From: Dendrophyllia cribrosa
Lineage: Eukaryota; Cnidaria; Anthozoa; Scleractinia; Dendrophylliidae
Reading direction: 5' to 3'
DNA length: 64,000 nucleotides
Assembly: GCA_024195265.1 (NCBI GenBank)
Contig: JAJLRJ010000013.1
Span: 3,438,075-3,502,074 of the forward strand
The position numbers and the translations under genes were made by a program. Below are positions 25,056 to 36,390 of the stretch, piece by piece. Numbering within the stretch: the first letter of the stretch is position 1; each line of letters opens with the position of its first letter. A model generated the notes under the pieces. The model did not search any database. It worked only from the letters and a program-made list of their open reading frames with translations, and was not told the DNA's origin.

Positions 25056-25377
25056 TGTCGTATTAGAGGAGGGACGTGTTTCGGTGAAGTCATGCCTGTT
25101 GACTTCTTTACACAAATATCGGTTGATACATTTATGGATAAGGTGAACAGAGAAAAGATTCTTGCGCAAAATGAGTACTAGTTTCTTAATATAAGTGTAA
25201 AAGCCCAACCAAGTGTTGTTAATTTTGAAAACCCTGTCGATTAAAGTCCTAACCAAACCGATTTTATATGACAGAGGTGCAAAACTAAAGTAATTGGTGA
25301 GTAAACCAGTAAAGATTTTCTTGCGAAAGGTACTAGTGATGATAGAACGAGGGTCAGTATTATCGATTAAGACTTTT

Positions 25378-25562
25378 TTTTTGTTATTAATTTTTGTATG
25401 TAATCATAGTTAATTATGCATGCTTCTTTAGGCTGTTTTAAGTTCAAACGGTTTTTCCGGCAGACACTCTTTGTACTGACGAAGATGCGAGTCACATCGA
25501 AAAATGTCTTACAAATTAAAAAACATCGTAATCTTTTTAAAAATTACGATTTATTTGCTGCT
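25378..25562 (+). mobile_element. 3' tail of a second Penelope-like copy, opposite orientation
   Basis: The plus strand reads ttgttattaatttttgtatg, then acgaagatgcgagtcacatc and a poly-A/T-rich end. It matches the reverse complement of the tail at about 23490-23630. The copy is 5'-truncated to under 200 bp and abuts the minus-strand copy directly. Confidence 0.7.
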
Positions 25563-26290
25563 TTCTCGACCAATAGTAAAGGTGCAGTCAAATGTTACTT
25601 TGACTTGTAAAAAGGTACCTTTGATTCGCCTGTGTTGTGCATCAAATGTCTGGTACTTTTGACGCGCATCAAAGGTGTGTCAAATGTAACGTTAATCACA
25701 TTTGATGCCTGTGTCGCGCAACTTCGTTACACCTTTGATGGAGATCGAAGGTGATCAAAGGTTTTCGTGCAGCGGATGTCCTAAAGGCTCGAGAAAAAAA
25801 TCAGTTAAATAAAAACAATTAAGCACAGCATCACAAATCTTCTAGATTCCAAACATAAACTGACGCTTAGAAGTTTATACTAAATTTTAATAAATGTCTG
25901 GTAACACTACAGATTTTTATCTCAAAAGCTCGAAGGTAGCGCGCACATCGTGGAAAGTTTGGAGACACACGCGCGACCTATGGGGAACCATCTGTGTCAA
26001 AAACACAATCGATCTGATCGTTAACGATAGACATCAATCGATAGCGCTTAACAGGTATTGCTCCAAAAGTATCTCGTTTCGCCAAACATAATTTCTTACA
26101 AGAAAACACACTGAAAATTAATCCCCTAGACAATGGCAAATCATCGGTAAAATCGCTAATGTATGAAATCGCTCAATCCCTAGTGAGAATATCGATTCCT
26201 TGATCACCGTTTTATCCTCAGTTCTTCGCAACCACTCAAATTTCGCGAAAGAACTATCCATTTCCTCCAATCTGAGAACTCCTTTAATAA
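25563..26290. other. No gene seen
   Basis: Contains a cluster of catcaaaggt/caaatgt motifs in both orientations at 25610-25770, probably a decayed inverted-repeat element. The remainder is unique. Confidence 0.35.
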
Positions 26291-26774
26291 GGGACCGATT
26301 GTTTATTACATCCTTGGGGGGGGGGGGTTGAGGGGGGTAATTGTTTTTAAACAAGCTCCATTTGGGGCGGGGGAGTTACTTTTTGCCTTGCACGAGAAGT
26401 GAGGGGGGTTAAATTTTAAGACATACAAAAGTTAGCAACTACATGTATATAATAGTTATTGAAATAATGGCAATCTAAAAAAACAAATGTTAAAAGTATA
26501 TAATATATTACATAAAATGTAATTGAAATGAATACTCATTTCGAACAGGTCAACTCTACAAATCAGCGCCAAGCAACTGTTGAATTTGAATAGGAGCATA
26601 AGGAAAGCGGTTCATTTGACGAATTGTGGGAGGGGGGAGGGGTAAATTTTTCAAATTGTAATTGCAGTGGGGGTATAACTTTTGTTTGAAAGTTTATTGT
26701 GGTGGTACAATTTTCATACACTATATTTTTTAGAAAACCACCGCCCCCCTAGGGCGGAATTAACGATCGGTCCC
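26291..26774. mobile_element. MITE candidate with GGGACCGAT ends
   Basis: gggaccgat at 26291 is mirrored by atcggtccc ending at 26774. The inside is noncoding, with G-rich runs, a mirror ccgcccccctagggcgg, and long AT-rich spacers. Its right half was carried along in the tandem triplication that follows. Confidence 0.5.
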
Positions 26775-28801
26775 CAAGTGTAGACTCTGTCGGGAAACGT
26801 TGTTCCTCATTATCTTGTTACGTTATATTTCATTATATTTTAGTGACCTAGTAGTTGATCAAAGTAATTAATTGTTTCGCTAGTATTAAAGGAAATTTGT
26901 TAAATGTCACAGAAAACGTTGCGTTGTCCGCAACTAAGCAAGCCGAACTTTGTTGTTTAATCACCTAATTAAAGGTAAAACCGCATGTAAAATTAATGTT
27001 AGGATTATCGCTGAGATTCTCAAATGTACCCACGTAATACGAAGTTAGTGTCCACGAGCTTTGTAAAACATGATGTACGAACTGAAACATGATGTAACTT
27101 TCTGATCACAACACCGGACTCCACGTGTCCGGGTGTGGATATCCGTAGGTAATGTTGGAGTTGTTAGATTGCAGAACATTTCACGCAGAAGTGTGAAGAA
27201 TAAAATCATTTAACGAAAGTATACAATCCAAGTTGTCAAGCCAGCACCGTACAGAATTTCTTACTATCACAAGAGAGGAGTTCTGAGACAGACTCGAGCA
27301 TATAACTCGAGCACAACAGTAATGCAGATAAATGTTTGAAGGCTATTATATAATTAACCACGCACAAAACCAAACCAATATGCTGAATTCCCTCGTGCGC
27401 TGCACATTTCCGAAAATAGAATCGACTGCTTCCAGGAAGGACTGCAGTTTGTCTCACATTTTATTAGTACATCGTGCTCCGGCTCGAGTTTTTGTTTAAT
27501 AACCTACATCAGCCAGAGTTAGTAATTGTAATTGCAGTGGGGGTATAACTTTTGTTTGAAAGTTTATTGTGGTGGTACAATTTTCATACACTATATTTTT
27601 TAGAAAACCACCGCCCCCCTAGGGCGGAATTAACGATCGGTCCCCAAGTGTAGACTCTGTCGGGAAACGTTGTTCCTCATTATCTTGTTACGTTATATTT
27701 CATTATATTTTAGTGACCTAGTAGTTGATCAAAGTAATTAATTGTTTCGCTAGTATTAAAGGAAATTTGTTAAATGTCACAGAAAACGTTGCGTTGTCCG
27801 CAACTAAGCAAGCCGAACTTTGTTGTTTAATCACCTAATTAAAGGTAAAACCGCATGTAAAATTAATGTTAGGATTATCGCTGAGATTCTCAAATGTACC
27901 CACGTAATACGAAGTTAGTGTCCACGAGCTTTGTAAAACATGATGTACGAACTGAAACATGATGTAACTTTCTGATCACAACACCGGACTCCACGTGTCC
28001 GGGTGTGGATATCCGTAGGTAATGTTGGAGTTGTTAGATTGCAGAACATTTCACGCAGAAGTGTGAAGAATAAAATCATTTAACGAAAGTATACAATCCA
28101 AGTTGTCAAGCCAGCACCGTACAGAATTTCTTACTATCACAAGAGAGGAGTTCTGAGACAGACTCGAGCATATAACTCGAGCACAACAGTAATGCAGATA
28201 AATGTTTGAAGGCTATTATATAATTAACCACGCACAAAACCAAACCAATATGCTGAATTCCCTCGTGCGCTGCACATTTCCGAAAATAGAATCGACTGCT
28301 TCCAGGAAGGACTGCAGTTTGTCTCACATTTTATTAGTACATCGTGCTCCGCTCGAGTTTTTGTTTAATAACCTACATCAGCCAGAGTTAGTAATTGTAA
28401 TTGCAGTGGGGGTATAACTTTTGTTTGAAAGTTTATTGTGGTGGTACAATTTTCATACACTATATTTTTTAGAAAACCACCGCCCCCCTAGGGCGGAATT
28501 AACGATCGGTCCCCAAGTGTAGACTCTGTCGGGAAACGTTGTTCCTCATTATCTTGTTACGTTATATTTCATTATATTTTAGTGACCTAGTAGTTGATCA
28601 AAGTAATTAATTGTTTCGCTAGTATTAAAGGAAATTTGTTAAATGTCACAGAAAACGTTGCGTTGTCCGCAACTAAGCAAGCCGAACTTTGTTGTTTAAT
28701 CACCTAATTAAAGGTAAAACCGCATGTAAAATTAATGTTAGGATTATCGCTGAGATTCTCAAATGTACCCACGTAATACGAAGTTAGTGTCCACGAGCTT
28801 T
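26658..28801. repeat. 870-bp direct tandem repeat, 2.5 copies
   Basis: Units start at 26658, 27528 and 28397; the third is cut after about 405 bp at gtccacgagcttt. The first two differ by a single visible base (gctccggctcg versus gctccgctcg). Each contains the same 73-aa minus-strand ORF with no recognisable domain. Such near identity means very recent duplication, or an assembly artefact. Confidence 0.9.
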
Positions 28802-28997
28802 AAATTTTAGCTTTTATTATCATTTAATAAATTGTTAGCTTTATATAAATTTTAAATATTAAATATATTTTAGGTTTTAGATTAATATTAGATATTTTAT
28901 ACTTTTTTATGTGTCCCCAAATTAGTATGGGTTTACCCAGGCTATAAGGTCTTTTGACACTTAAATAAAGTTTCTATCTATCTATCTATCTATCTAC
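28802..28997 (+). mobile_element. LINE-type 3' end with TCTA microsatellite tail
   Basis: An AT-rich segment ends in gacacttaaataaagtttc followed by (tcta)n at about 28974-28996. A polyadenylation-like aataaa just before a short tandem repeat is typical of 5'-truncated non-LTR retrotransposons. It terminates the third copy of the tandem repeat. Confidence 0.55.
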
Positions 28998-29416
28998 TTT
29001 AGCAGTGATCTCCTGGCTTCATTTTGTACTTCCTTCCCACGCTATTTTCAACACCGATTGATTCGAGAATTCCAGACGCCTACAGTTTGGAGGATTCTTC
29101 AAACTACATTAACGATTATACTGCGGTGTTTTGCAATTGTCTAGGGCAATTTTTAGAGAGTTTTCTTGTGAAAAATATGTCTGGCGAAACGATATACTTT
29201 TCCGGAGCAATATCTGTCGAGCGCTATCGATTTTTGTTCATTTACATTAGCGATTGGTGTTCAAACTGGCGATTGGAAATTTGCCGGCAGCGACTGATAA
29301 GCTTTTTGCTAACAATTTGTAAATAGCACTAACGATTGAAGTTTAACACTACCGATTTATTCATTTGCTTATTTATTTATTTTTTTTAGCACAAATGGCT
29401 CCCCATTGCAACCCTC

Positions 29417-29505
29417 GTAGTCTCCCAATCAGCCGAGTTGTCTCGTCACGCAACGCCCGAGGAGCGTTGCGTGACGAGACAAATAACGGCTACGTGGGAG
29501 ACTAC
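29417..29505. mobile_element. 89-bp hairpin MITE upstream of receptor copy 1
   Basis: The ends gtagtctccc and gggagactac are inverted, with an inner perfect mirror ttgtctcgtcacgcaacgc. Direct repeats aaccctc flank it at both sides. The homologous upstream region of copy 2 (about 41140-41190) lacks it and looks like the empty site. So it inserted after the gene duplication, about 230 bp before the start codon. Confidence 0.8.
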
Positions 29506-29733
29506 AACCCTCGCTGCATTGGCACTCGCTCCAGGCCTTTTGTTGTAAAGCCACGCGCGCTCGTACGCCGAACCTAGGGATGCATAAACACAGACTTTCT
29601 TGCAGCGTTGTATTTGATGACACTGGGCAATTAGCTGAAACAATTTTTCTAGCATCCTAAACAAAAAAGGTGTCCTATTGGACCTAATTTCAAGAAAGCT
29701 AAAAGGGAAGTTTCTCTTGCAGGGCCATACATG

Positions 29734-32700
29734 ATGGAATACTCGCAGGAGCAATTAAACTACTTCCGACTCTGCTACGTGGGGTTTAATTTGGTTCCGG
29801 TAGGACTGCGACAGATCTTTAAAAAAGAATGGGATTTTCTTTACAAGACAGGACGGCTTGGAGAATGGAAAGACACCCCACAAAATGGTCTTGACTTCTA
29901 CAACAATGAATCTCGAAGAAGCCACACAAGAAATGCGCGATATCTGGCGACAGTAAAGAATGGCAACACAGCAGAATGGGACTGCACCTGTCTGTTTTTC
30001 GCCATCCTGTATTCAGACAGCATTGGTACCACCCTCAGTCCAGCCATCAAAAAAGAAGTCGATGATATTCGTCAGGTGCGAAACGATATCGCTCACATTA
30101 GTGAGGCCAAACTTACAGATGCCGACTTTCAAACTTATGTAGGGCGAGTGATAAGCACATTCACATCTTTGGGTCTTCCTATTAATGGCATCGAAAACAT
30201 CAAGAATCAAACGAGTTTTCCAACGGAGGAAGTCGAAAACTTGAAGAAACAAGTACTTGATCTCCAAACTGAGTTAAACCAGACGAAATCTGACTTAAAG
30301 GAAACAACGACCGCATTACAGAGCACAGAAGCTGATCTGGTGTTTACAAAAGAAGAAAACAAGACTCTTACACAGGAAATAAGTTTCACGCTTGAGCCAT
30401 TTTGTTTTCTGACATCGAAGCCACCACACGAAATTATTAGCCGTTCCAATGATGTGAAAAGAATCACAAACAAAATGCAAGAACTTTACAATGGCGCCAA
30501 TGGAGCAGTTAGTACAATGTACTTGTCAGGAAATCCTGGATGTGGCAAGAGTCAACTTGCCCGGCAAATTGGACATGACTTCTTTTCCAAACCAACAGAT
30601 AACATTGAAGATTTGATCTTTGCTGCAACACTGAACGCAGAAAGCATTGAAACACCTCGCTGACTCTTACATCATTCTTGGTAAACATCTAGGACTCACG
30701 GAATATACCGTGACAAGCTTAGAATCCTCAAAAAGCAAGAAGCCTCGTGAAACAATTCAACAGCTGCAACGTTTACTTTCGCCGAAGGTTAAAAAGTTCT
30801 CCAAGTGGATGATTATAGCAGACAACGTGATTGACTTAGGCTTAGTCCGCGGCTTTCTGCCTCAAACTGGCAGTGAGGAATGGGGCCAAGGTCAAGTACT
30901 GATCACTACTCAAGATAGCGCCACAATTCCTCCTAACGCTCCCCACACTTACCATGAATCGTTAAGTAAAGGAATGCAGCCAGATGACGCAGTGGAGTTG
31001 TTGGAAACAGTGTCGCAAATTTCTGTCAGAGAACAAGGAGAAAATGTTGCTAGGTTTCTCGATTATCAACCACTGGCCTTAGCAGCTGCTGCTTATTACG
31101 TGCAAACGGTTGTCAATAGTGGGTCTCCAAAATATAGTTGGAGCGAATACCTGGAAACATTAACTCAGACTCAGCAAAACGTGACAGAAAACCTTCTTGC
31201 AAGTGAAAGTTCAGCTTATCCCAAAACAACAACAACCGCCGTCAAAATGGCCACCAAAAGGATCGTTGAAACTGATGAAATTCTTAGACAGACATTTTCT
31301 TTTTTTGCGATATGCGCTAACGAAGTTCTCCCTCTTGAAGCTGTTATGAAGTTCGTCAAAACTCGCATAACGGACCAACCGGAGGAGTTGATTAAGGCAA
31401 AGATAGTAAGGTCTTCTTTAATTCTTGTTGAAGTTGAAGAAGGGGTGGAGCAAAATTTGCGTTTGCATAACATTGTACACGCAGTCATTAAAAAAGAAGG
31501 AATTTTTAATCTTGAATCGAGAGAAAATGATCAGAACATGGCCGAAGCCCTTAAGATTTTCAAGTTCCTACTGGAATTACACGATGGAAATTATGTACTT
31601 TTAAATAAACTGAAGAGCCACTGTAAATCTTTGCTTGAGCATATGACGTCCCATTCCACTTGTCCTCAAAGTATTTTCATAGAAAACTTGACGCCCTTCA
31701 TAGATTTGGACGAAGTTATTAATTGGCTAGGTTCCTTCGCTAGCATCTGTAGTAAACTCTGTGATTTTAAATTTGCGAAATACGTGGTCGATTTAGCATG
31801 CAGCTTACTGAAGAAGATAGACGATACCGACTCAAGTGCCACAGAAATAGCTGAAGCGCGGATTTTCAATATAAGTGGCTTAGTGTACCATGATGTGGGA
31901 GAATACAATCAAGCCAAAGAACTTCACGAGAAAGCACTGGCGATAAGAAGAAAGATTCTCGGTGAAGAGCATGCGGACGTTGCAGCAAGTTTCAATAACA
32001 TAGCAAATGTATACAGTGAAATGGGAGAATACAATCAAGCCAAAGAACTTCACGAGAAAGCACTGGCGATAAGAAGAAAGATTCTCGGTGAAGAGCATGC
32101 GGACGTTGCAGCAAGTTTCAATAACATAGCAACAGTGTACAGTAAAATGGGAGAATACAATCAAGCCAAAGAACTTCACGAGAAAGCACTGGCGATAAGA
32201 AGAAAGATTCTCGGTGAAGAGCATGCGGACGTTGCAGCAAGTTTCAATAACATAGCAAATGTATACAGTAAAATGGGAGAATACAATCAAGCCAAAGAAC
32301 TTCACGAGAAAGCACTGGCGATAAGAAGAAAGATTCTCGGTGAAGAGCATGCGGACGTTGCAGCAAGTTTCAATAACATAGCAACAGTGTACAGTGACAT
32401 GGGAGAATACAATCAAGCCAAAGAACTTCACGAGAAAGCACTGGCGATAAGAAGAAAGATTCTCGGTGAAGAGCATGCGGACGTTGCAGCAAGTTTCAAT
32501 AACATAGCAACAGTGTACAGTAAAATGGGAGAATACAATCAAGCCAAAGAACTTCACGAGAAAGCACTGGCGATACAAAGAAAGATTCTCGGTGAAGAGC
32601 ATGCGGACGTTGCAGCAAGTTTCAATAACATAGCAAGTGTACAGTAAAATGGGAGAATACAATCAAGCCAAAGAACTTCACGAGAAAGCACTGGCGATAA

Positions 32701-35700
32701 AAGAAAGATTCTCGGTGAAGAGCATGCGGACGTTGCAGCAAGTTTCAATAACATAGCAACAGTGTACAGTAAAATGGGAGAATACAATCAAGCCAAAGAA
32801 CTTCACGAGAAAGCACTGGCGATAAGAAAGATTCTCGGTGAAGAGCATGCGGACGTTGCAGCAAGTTTCAATAACATAGCAACAGTGTACAGTAAAATGG
32901 GAGAATACAATCAAGCCAAAGAACTTCACGAGAAAGCACTGGCGATACAAAGAAAGATTCTCGGTGAAGAGCATGCGGACGTTGCAGCAAGTTTCAATAA
33001 CATAGCAAATGTATACAGTGACATGGGAGAATACAATCAAGCCAAAGAACTTCACGAGAAAGCACTGGCGATAAGAAGAAAGATTCTCGGTGAAGAGCAT
33101 GCGGACGTTGCAGCAAGTTTCAATAACATAGCAAATGTATACAGTGACATGGGAGAATACAATCAAGCCAAAGAACTTCACGAGAAAGCACTGGCGATAA
33201 GAAGAAAGATTCTCGGTGAAGAGCATGCGGACGTTGCAGCAAGTTTCAATAACATAGCAACAGTGTACAGTGACATGGGAGAATACAATCAAGCCAAAGA
33301 ACTTCACGAGAAAGCACTGGCGATACAAAGAAAGATTCTCGGTGAAGAGCATGCGGACGTTGCAGCAAGTTTCAATAACATAGCAACAGTGTACAGTGAC
33401 ATGGGAGAATACAATCAAGCCAAAGAACTTCACGAGAAAGCACTGGCGATACAAAGAAAGATTCTCGGTGAAGAGCATGCGGACGTTGCAGCAAGTTTCA
33501 ATAACATAGCAACAGTGTACAGTAAAATGGGAGAATACAATCAAGCCAAAGAACTTCACGAGAAAGCACTGGCGATAAGAAGAAAGATTCTCGGTGAAGA
33601 GCATGCGGACGTTGCAGCAAGTTTCAATAACATAGCAACAGTGTACAGTAAAATGGGAGAATACAATCAAGCCAAAGAACTTCACGAGAAAGCACTGGCG
33701 ATAAGAAGAAAGATTCTCGGTGAAGAGCATGCGGACGTTGCAGCAAGTTTCAATAACATAGCAACAGTGTACAGTAAAATGGGAGAATACAATCAAGCCA
33801 AAGAACTTCACGAGAAAGCACTGGCGATAAGAAGAAAGATTCTCGGTGAAGAGCATGCGGACGTTGCAGCAAGTTTCAATAACATAGCAACAGTGTACAG
33901 TAAAATGGGAGAATACAATCAAGCCAAAGAACTTCACGAGAAAGCACTGGCGATAAGAAGAAAGATTCTCGGTGAAGAGCATGCGGACGTTGCAGCAAGT
34001 TTCAATAACATAGCAACAGTGTACAGTAAAATGGGAGAATACAATCAAGCCAAAGAACTTCACGAGAAAGCACTGGCGATACAAAGAAAGATTCTCGGTG
34101 AAGAGCATGCGGACGTTGCAGCAAGTTTCAATAACATAGCAACAGTGTACAGTAAAATGGGAGAATACAATCAAGCCAAAGAACTTCACGAGAAAGCACT
34201 GGCGATAAGAAGAAAGATTCTCGGTGAAGAGCATGCGGACGTTGCAGCAAGTTTCAATAACATAGCAACAGTGTACAGTAAAATGGGAGAATACAATCAA
34301 GCCAAAGAACTTCACGAGAAAGCACTGGCGATACAAAGAAAGATTCTCGGTGAAGAGCATGCGGACGTTGCAGCAAGTTTCAATAACATAGCAACAGTGT
34401 ACAGTGAAATGGGAGGATACAATCAAGCCAAAGAACTTCACGAGAAAGCACTGGCGATACAAAGAAAGATTCTCGGTGAAGAGCATGCGGACGTTGCAGC
34501 AAGTTTCAATAACATAGCAACAGTGTACAGTGACATGGGAGAATACAATCAAGCCAAAGAACTTCACGAGAAAGCACTGGCGATAAGAAGAAAGATTCTC
34601 GGTGAAGAGCATGCGGACGTTGCAGCAAGTTTCAATAACATAGCAACAGTGTACAGTAAAATGGGAGAATACAATCAAGCCAAAGAACTTCACGAGAAAG
34701 CACTGGCGATACAAAGAAAGATTCTCGGTGAAGAGCATGCGGACGTTGCAGCAAGTTTCAATAACATAGCAACAGTGTACAGTAAAATGGGAGAATACAA
34801 TCAAGCCAAAGAACTTCACGAGAAAGCACTGGCGATACAAAGAAAGATTCTCGGTGAAGAGCATGCGGACGTTGCAGCAAGTTTCAATAACATAGCAAAG
34901 TGATACAGTAAAATGGGAGAATACAATCAAGCCAAAGAACTTCACGAGAAAGCACTGGCGATACAAAGAAAGATTCTCGGTGAAGAGCATGCGGACGTTG
35001 CAGCAAGTTTCAATAACATAGCATAGTGTACAGGAAAAATGGGAGAATACAATCAAGCCAAAGAACTTCACGAGAAAGCACTGGCGATAAGAAGAAAGAT
35101 TCTCGGTGAAGAGCATGCGGACGTTGCAGCAAGTTTCAATAACATAGCAACAGTGTACAGTAAAATGGGAGAATACAATCAAGCCAAAGAACTTCACGAG
35201 AAAGCACTGGCGATACAAAGAAAGATTCTCGGTGAAGAGCATGCGGACGTTGCAGCAAGTTTCAATAACATAGCAACAGTGTACAGTAAAATGGGAGAAT
35301 ACAATCAAGCCAAAGAACTTCACGAGAAAGCACTGGCGATACAGAAGAAAGATTCTCGGTGAAGAGCATGCGGACGTTGCAGCAAGTTTCAATAACATAG
35401 CAAATGTATACAGTAAAATGGGAGAATACAATCAAGCCAAAGAACTTCACGAGAAAGCACTGGCGATAAGAAGAAAGATTCTCGGTGAAGAGCATGCGGA
35501 CGTTGCAGCAAGTTTCAATAACATAGCATTAGTGTACAGTAAAATGGGAGAATACAATCAAGCCAAAGAACTTCACGAGAAAGCACTGGCGATAAGAAGA
35601 AAGATTCTCGGTGAAGAGCACGCGGACGTCGCAACAAGTCTGAATAACTTAGCATTAGTGTACATAGAAATGGGAGAATACAATCAAGCCAAAGAACTTC

Positions 35701-36136
35701 ACGAGAAAGCACTGGCGATACAGAAAGATTCTCGGTGAAGAGCATGCGGACGTTGCAGCAAGTTTCAATAACATAGCATTAGTGTACAGAAAAATGGGAG
35801 AATACAATCAAGCCAAAGAACTTCACGAGAAAGCACTGGCGATACAGAAAGATTCTCGGTGAAGAGCACGCTGCCGTCGCAACAAGTGTGAATAACTTAG
35901 CATCAGTGTACAGAGAAATGGGAGAATACAATCAAGCCAAAGAACTTCACGAGAAAGCACTGGCGATAAGAAGAAAGATTCTCGGTGAAGAGCATGCGGA
36001 CGTTGCAAGAAGCTATAAAAACTTGGTAGCAGTAAACGCGAGAATCGCCCAGATCACACAATCAAGCCAAAGAACTCGCGTAGGCTTGGCAAATATCAAC
36101 GAAACTGCTAGATCCAGGTTTTGTGTTCTTTTGTGA
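29734..36136 (+). pseudogene. HEPN/NB-ARC/TPR receptor-like gene, copy 1, frame-disrupted
   Basis: Paralogue of the intact gene at 41372, probably single-exon, spanning about 2,130 codons. The start is placed at 29734 by alignment with copy 2; an ATG also precedes it at 29731. Order: HEPN-like domain with RNDIAH (R116, H121), coiled coil, P-loop GNPGCGKS (from residue 266), NB-ARC core (LITTQDS, YQPLALAAAA, LRLHNIVH), 33 TPR units of 42 aa, and a C-terminus ending CVLL. An extra C near 30655 (acacctcgc versus acactcgc in copy 2) shifts the frame after the P-loop. Within the TPR array are further indels and two in-frame stops (TGA 34901, TAG 35024). The array indels cancel, returning the reading frame at the C-terminus. 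It is either a young pseudogene or a real gene damaged by assembly errors in repeats. Confidence 0.8.
31890..36010 (+). repeat. 33-unit, 126-bp TPR-encoding tandem array
   Basis: I counted 33 occurrences of gggagaatacaatcaagcc (one has gggaggatac) at 126-bp steps. Each unit codes 42 aa of the kinesin-light-chain-like TPR type, beginning MGEYNQAKELHEKALAI. Units differ at few sites: aaa/gac/gaa before the ATG, aga versus caa in the AIRRK/AIQRK position, and aacagtg versus aaatgta. The last few units (from about 35620) and the first are slightly more diverged, as expected if the centre is being homogenised. The first 80% is almost pure repetition. Confidence 0.95.
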
Positions 36137-36390
36137 TTGTGGTTCTTTTCGTGGACAGGTGAGATGCACCAGGATTGCATAACAAGAACCGATCAATGTA
36201 AAGACCGAGACACACGACGAAACATCGCACGCAACAAAGTAGCAGCGTGTGTCCAACCCTGAATCTGCGCTATCGTTCTACTTCGGATTTGTTGCCTGCA
36301 ACAATTTCAGGGGTGGACACACGATGTTGCGTGCAACATGGCAGACAGCAATATGGCGTGCGATTTTACACCGTGTGTCCGTACCCTAGC

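Larger units (their letters stand above)
23470..25375 (-). pseudogene. Penelope-like element, GIY-YIG part, degenerate, 5'-truncated
   Basis: Read on the minus strand, frame-broken pieces follow the order of a Penelope-like protein C-terminus. They are RTLIDRVFKINNTW (about 25250), LPNLGCFSTIAQTK (about 24690), AQHLSVARELRSRIVYKFTC (about 24400), and a GIY-YIG core CYIGETCRHFTTRVREHL (about 24330). Next come IFKHLQSSEPC with Cys residues and LKLKEAM joined across an insertion to HINWEKPNLNQQ (about 23725). The 3' tail has acgaagatgtgagtcacatc (minus strand, about 23530). Family roles: reverse transcriptase plus GIY-YIG nickase for target-primed insertion. Two nested insertions and many frameshifts make it inactive. 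Confidence 0.75.
29109..36390 (+). repeat. Segmental duplication, copy 1 (receptor gene and flanks)
   Basis: Sequence from aacgattatactgcggtg (29109) through the gene and about 250 bp of 3' flank matches the block 39690-44365. The 3' flank includes an imperfect mirror, gagacacacgacgaaac against gcgattttacaccgtg, present in both copies and so older than the duplication. The 5' 100-aa ORF at 29024 is not conserved as an ORF in the partner and is not called as a gene. Confidence 0.75.

Noticed and set aside
27236..28327. 73-aa ORF present twice identically, considered as a gene
   Set aside because: Identity comes from the 870-bp tandem duplication; no domain or signal seen.
29024..29326. 100-aa ORF upstream of receptor copy 1
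   Set aside because: Lies in the duplicated 5' flank and is not kept open in the copy-2 flank.
32678..35431. 917-aa minus-strand ORF and related 260-aa ORF
   Set aside because: They mirror the TPR array. A 126-bp unit is divisible by three, so any frame open in one unit stays open in all. The peptide is a low-complexity repeat without a known fold.
31890..36010. CRISPR-like regular array
   Set aside because: Units are contiguous 126-bp coding repeats with no unique spacers, in a eukaryotic gene.
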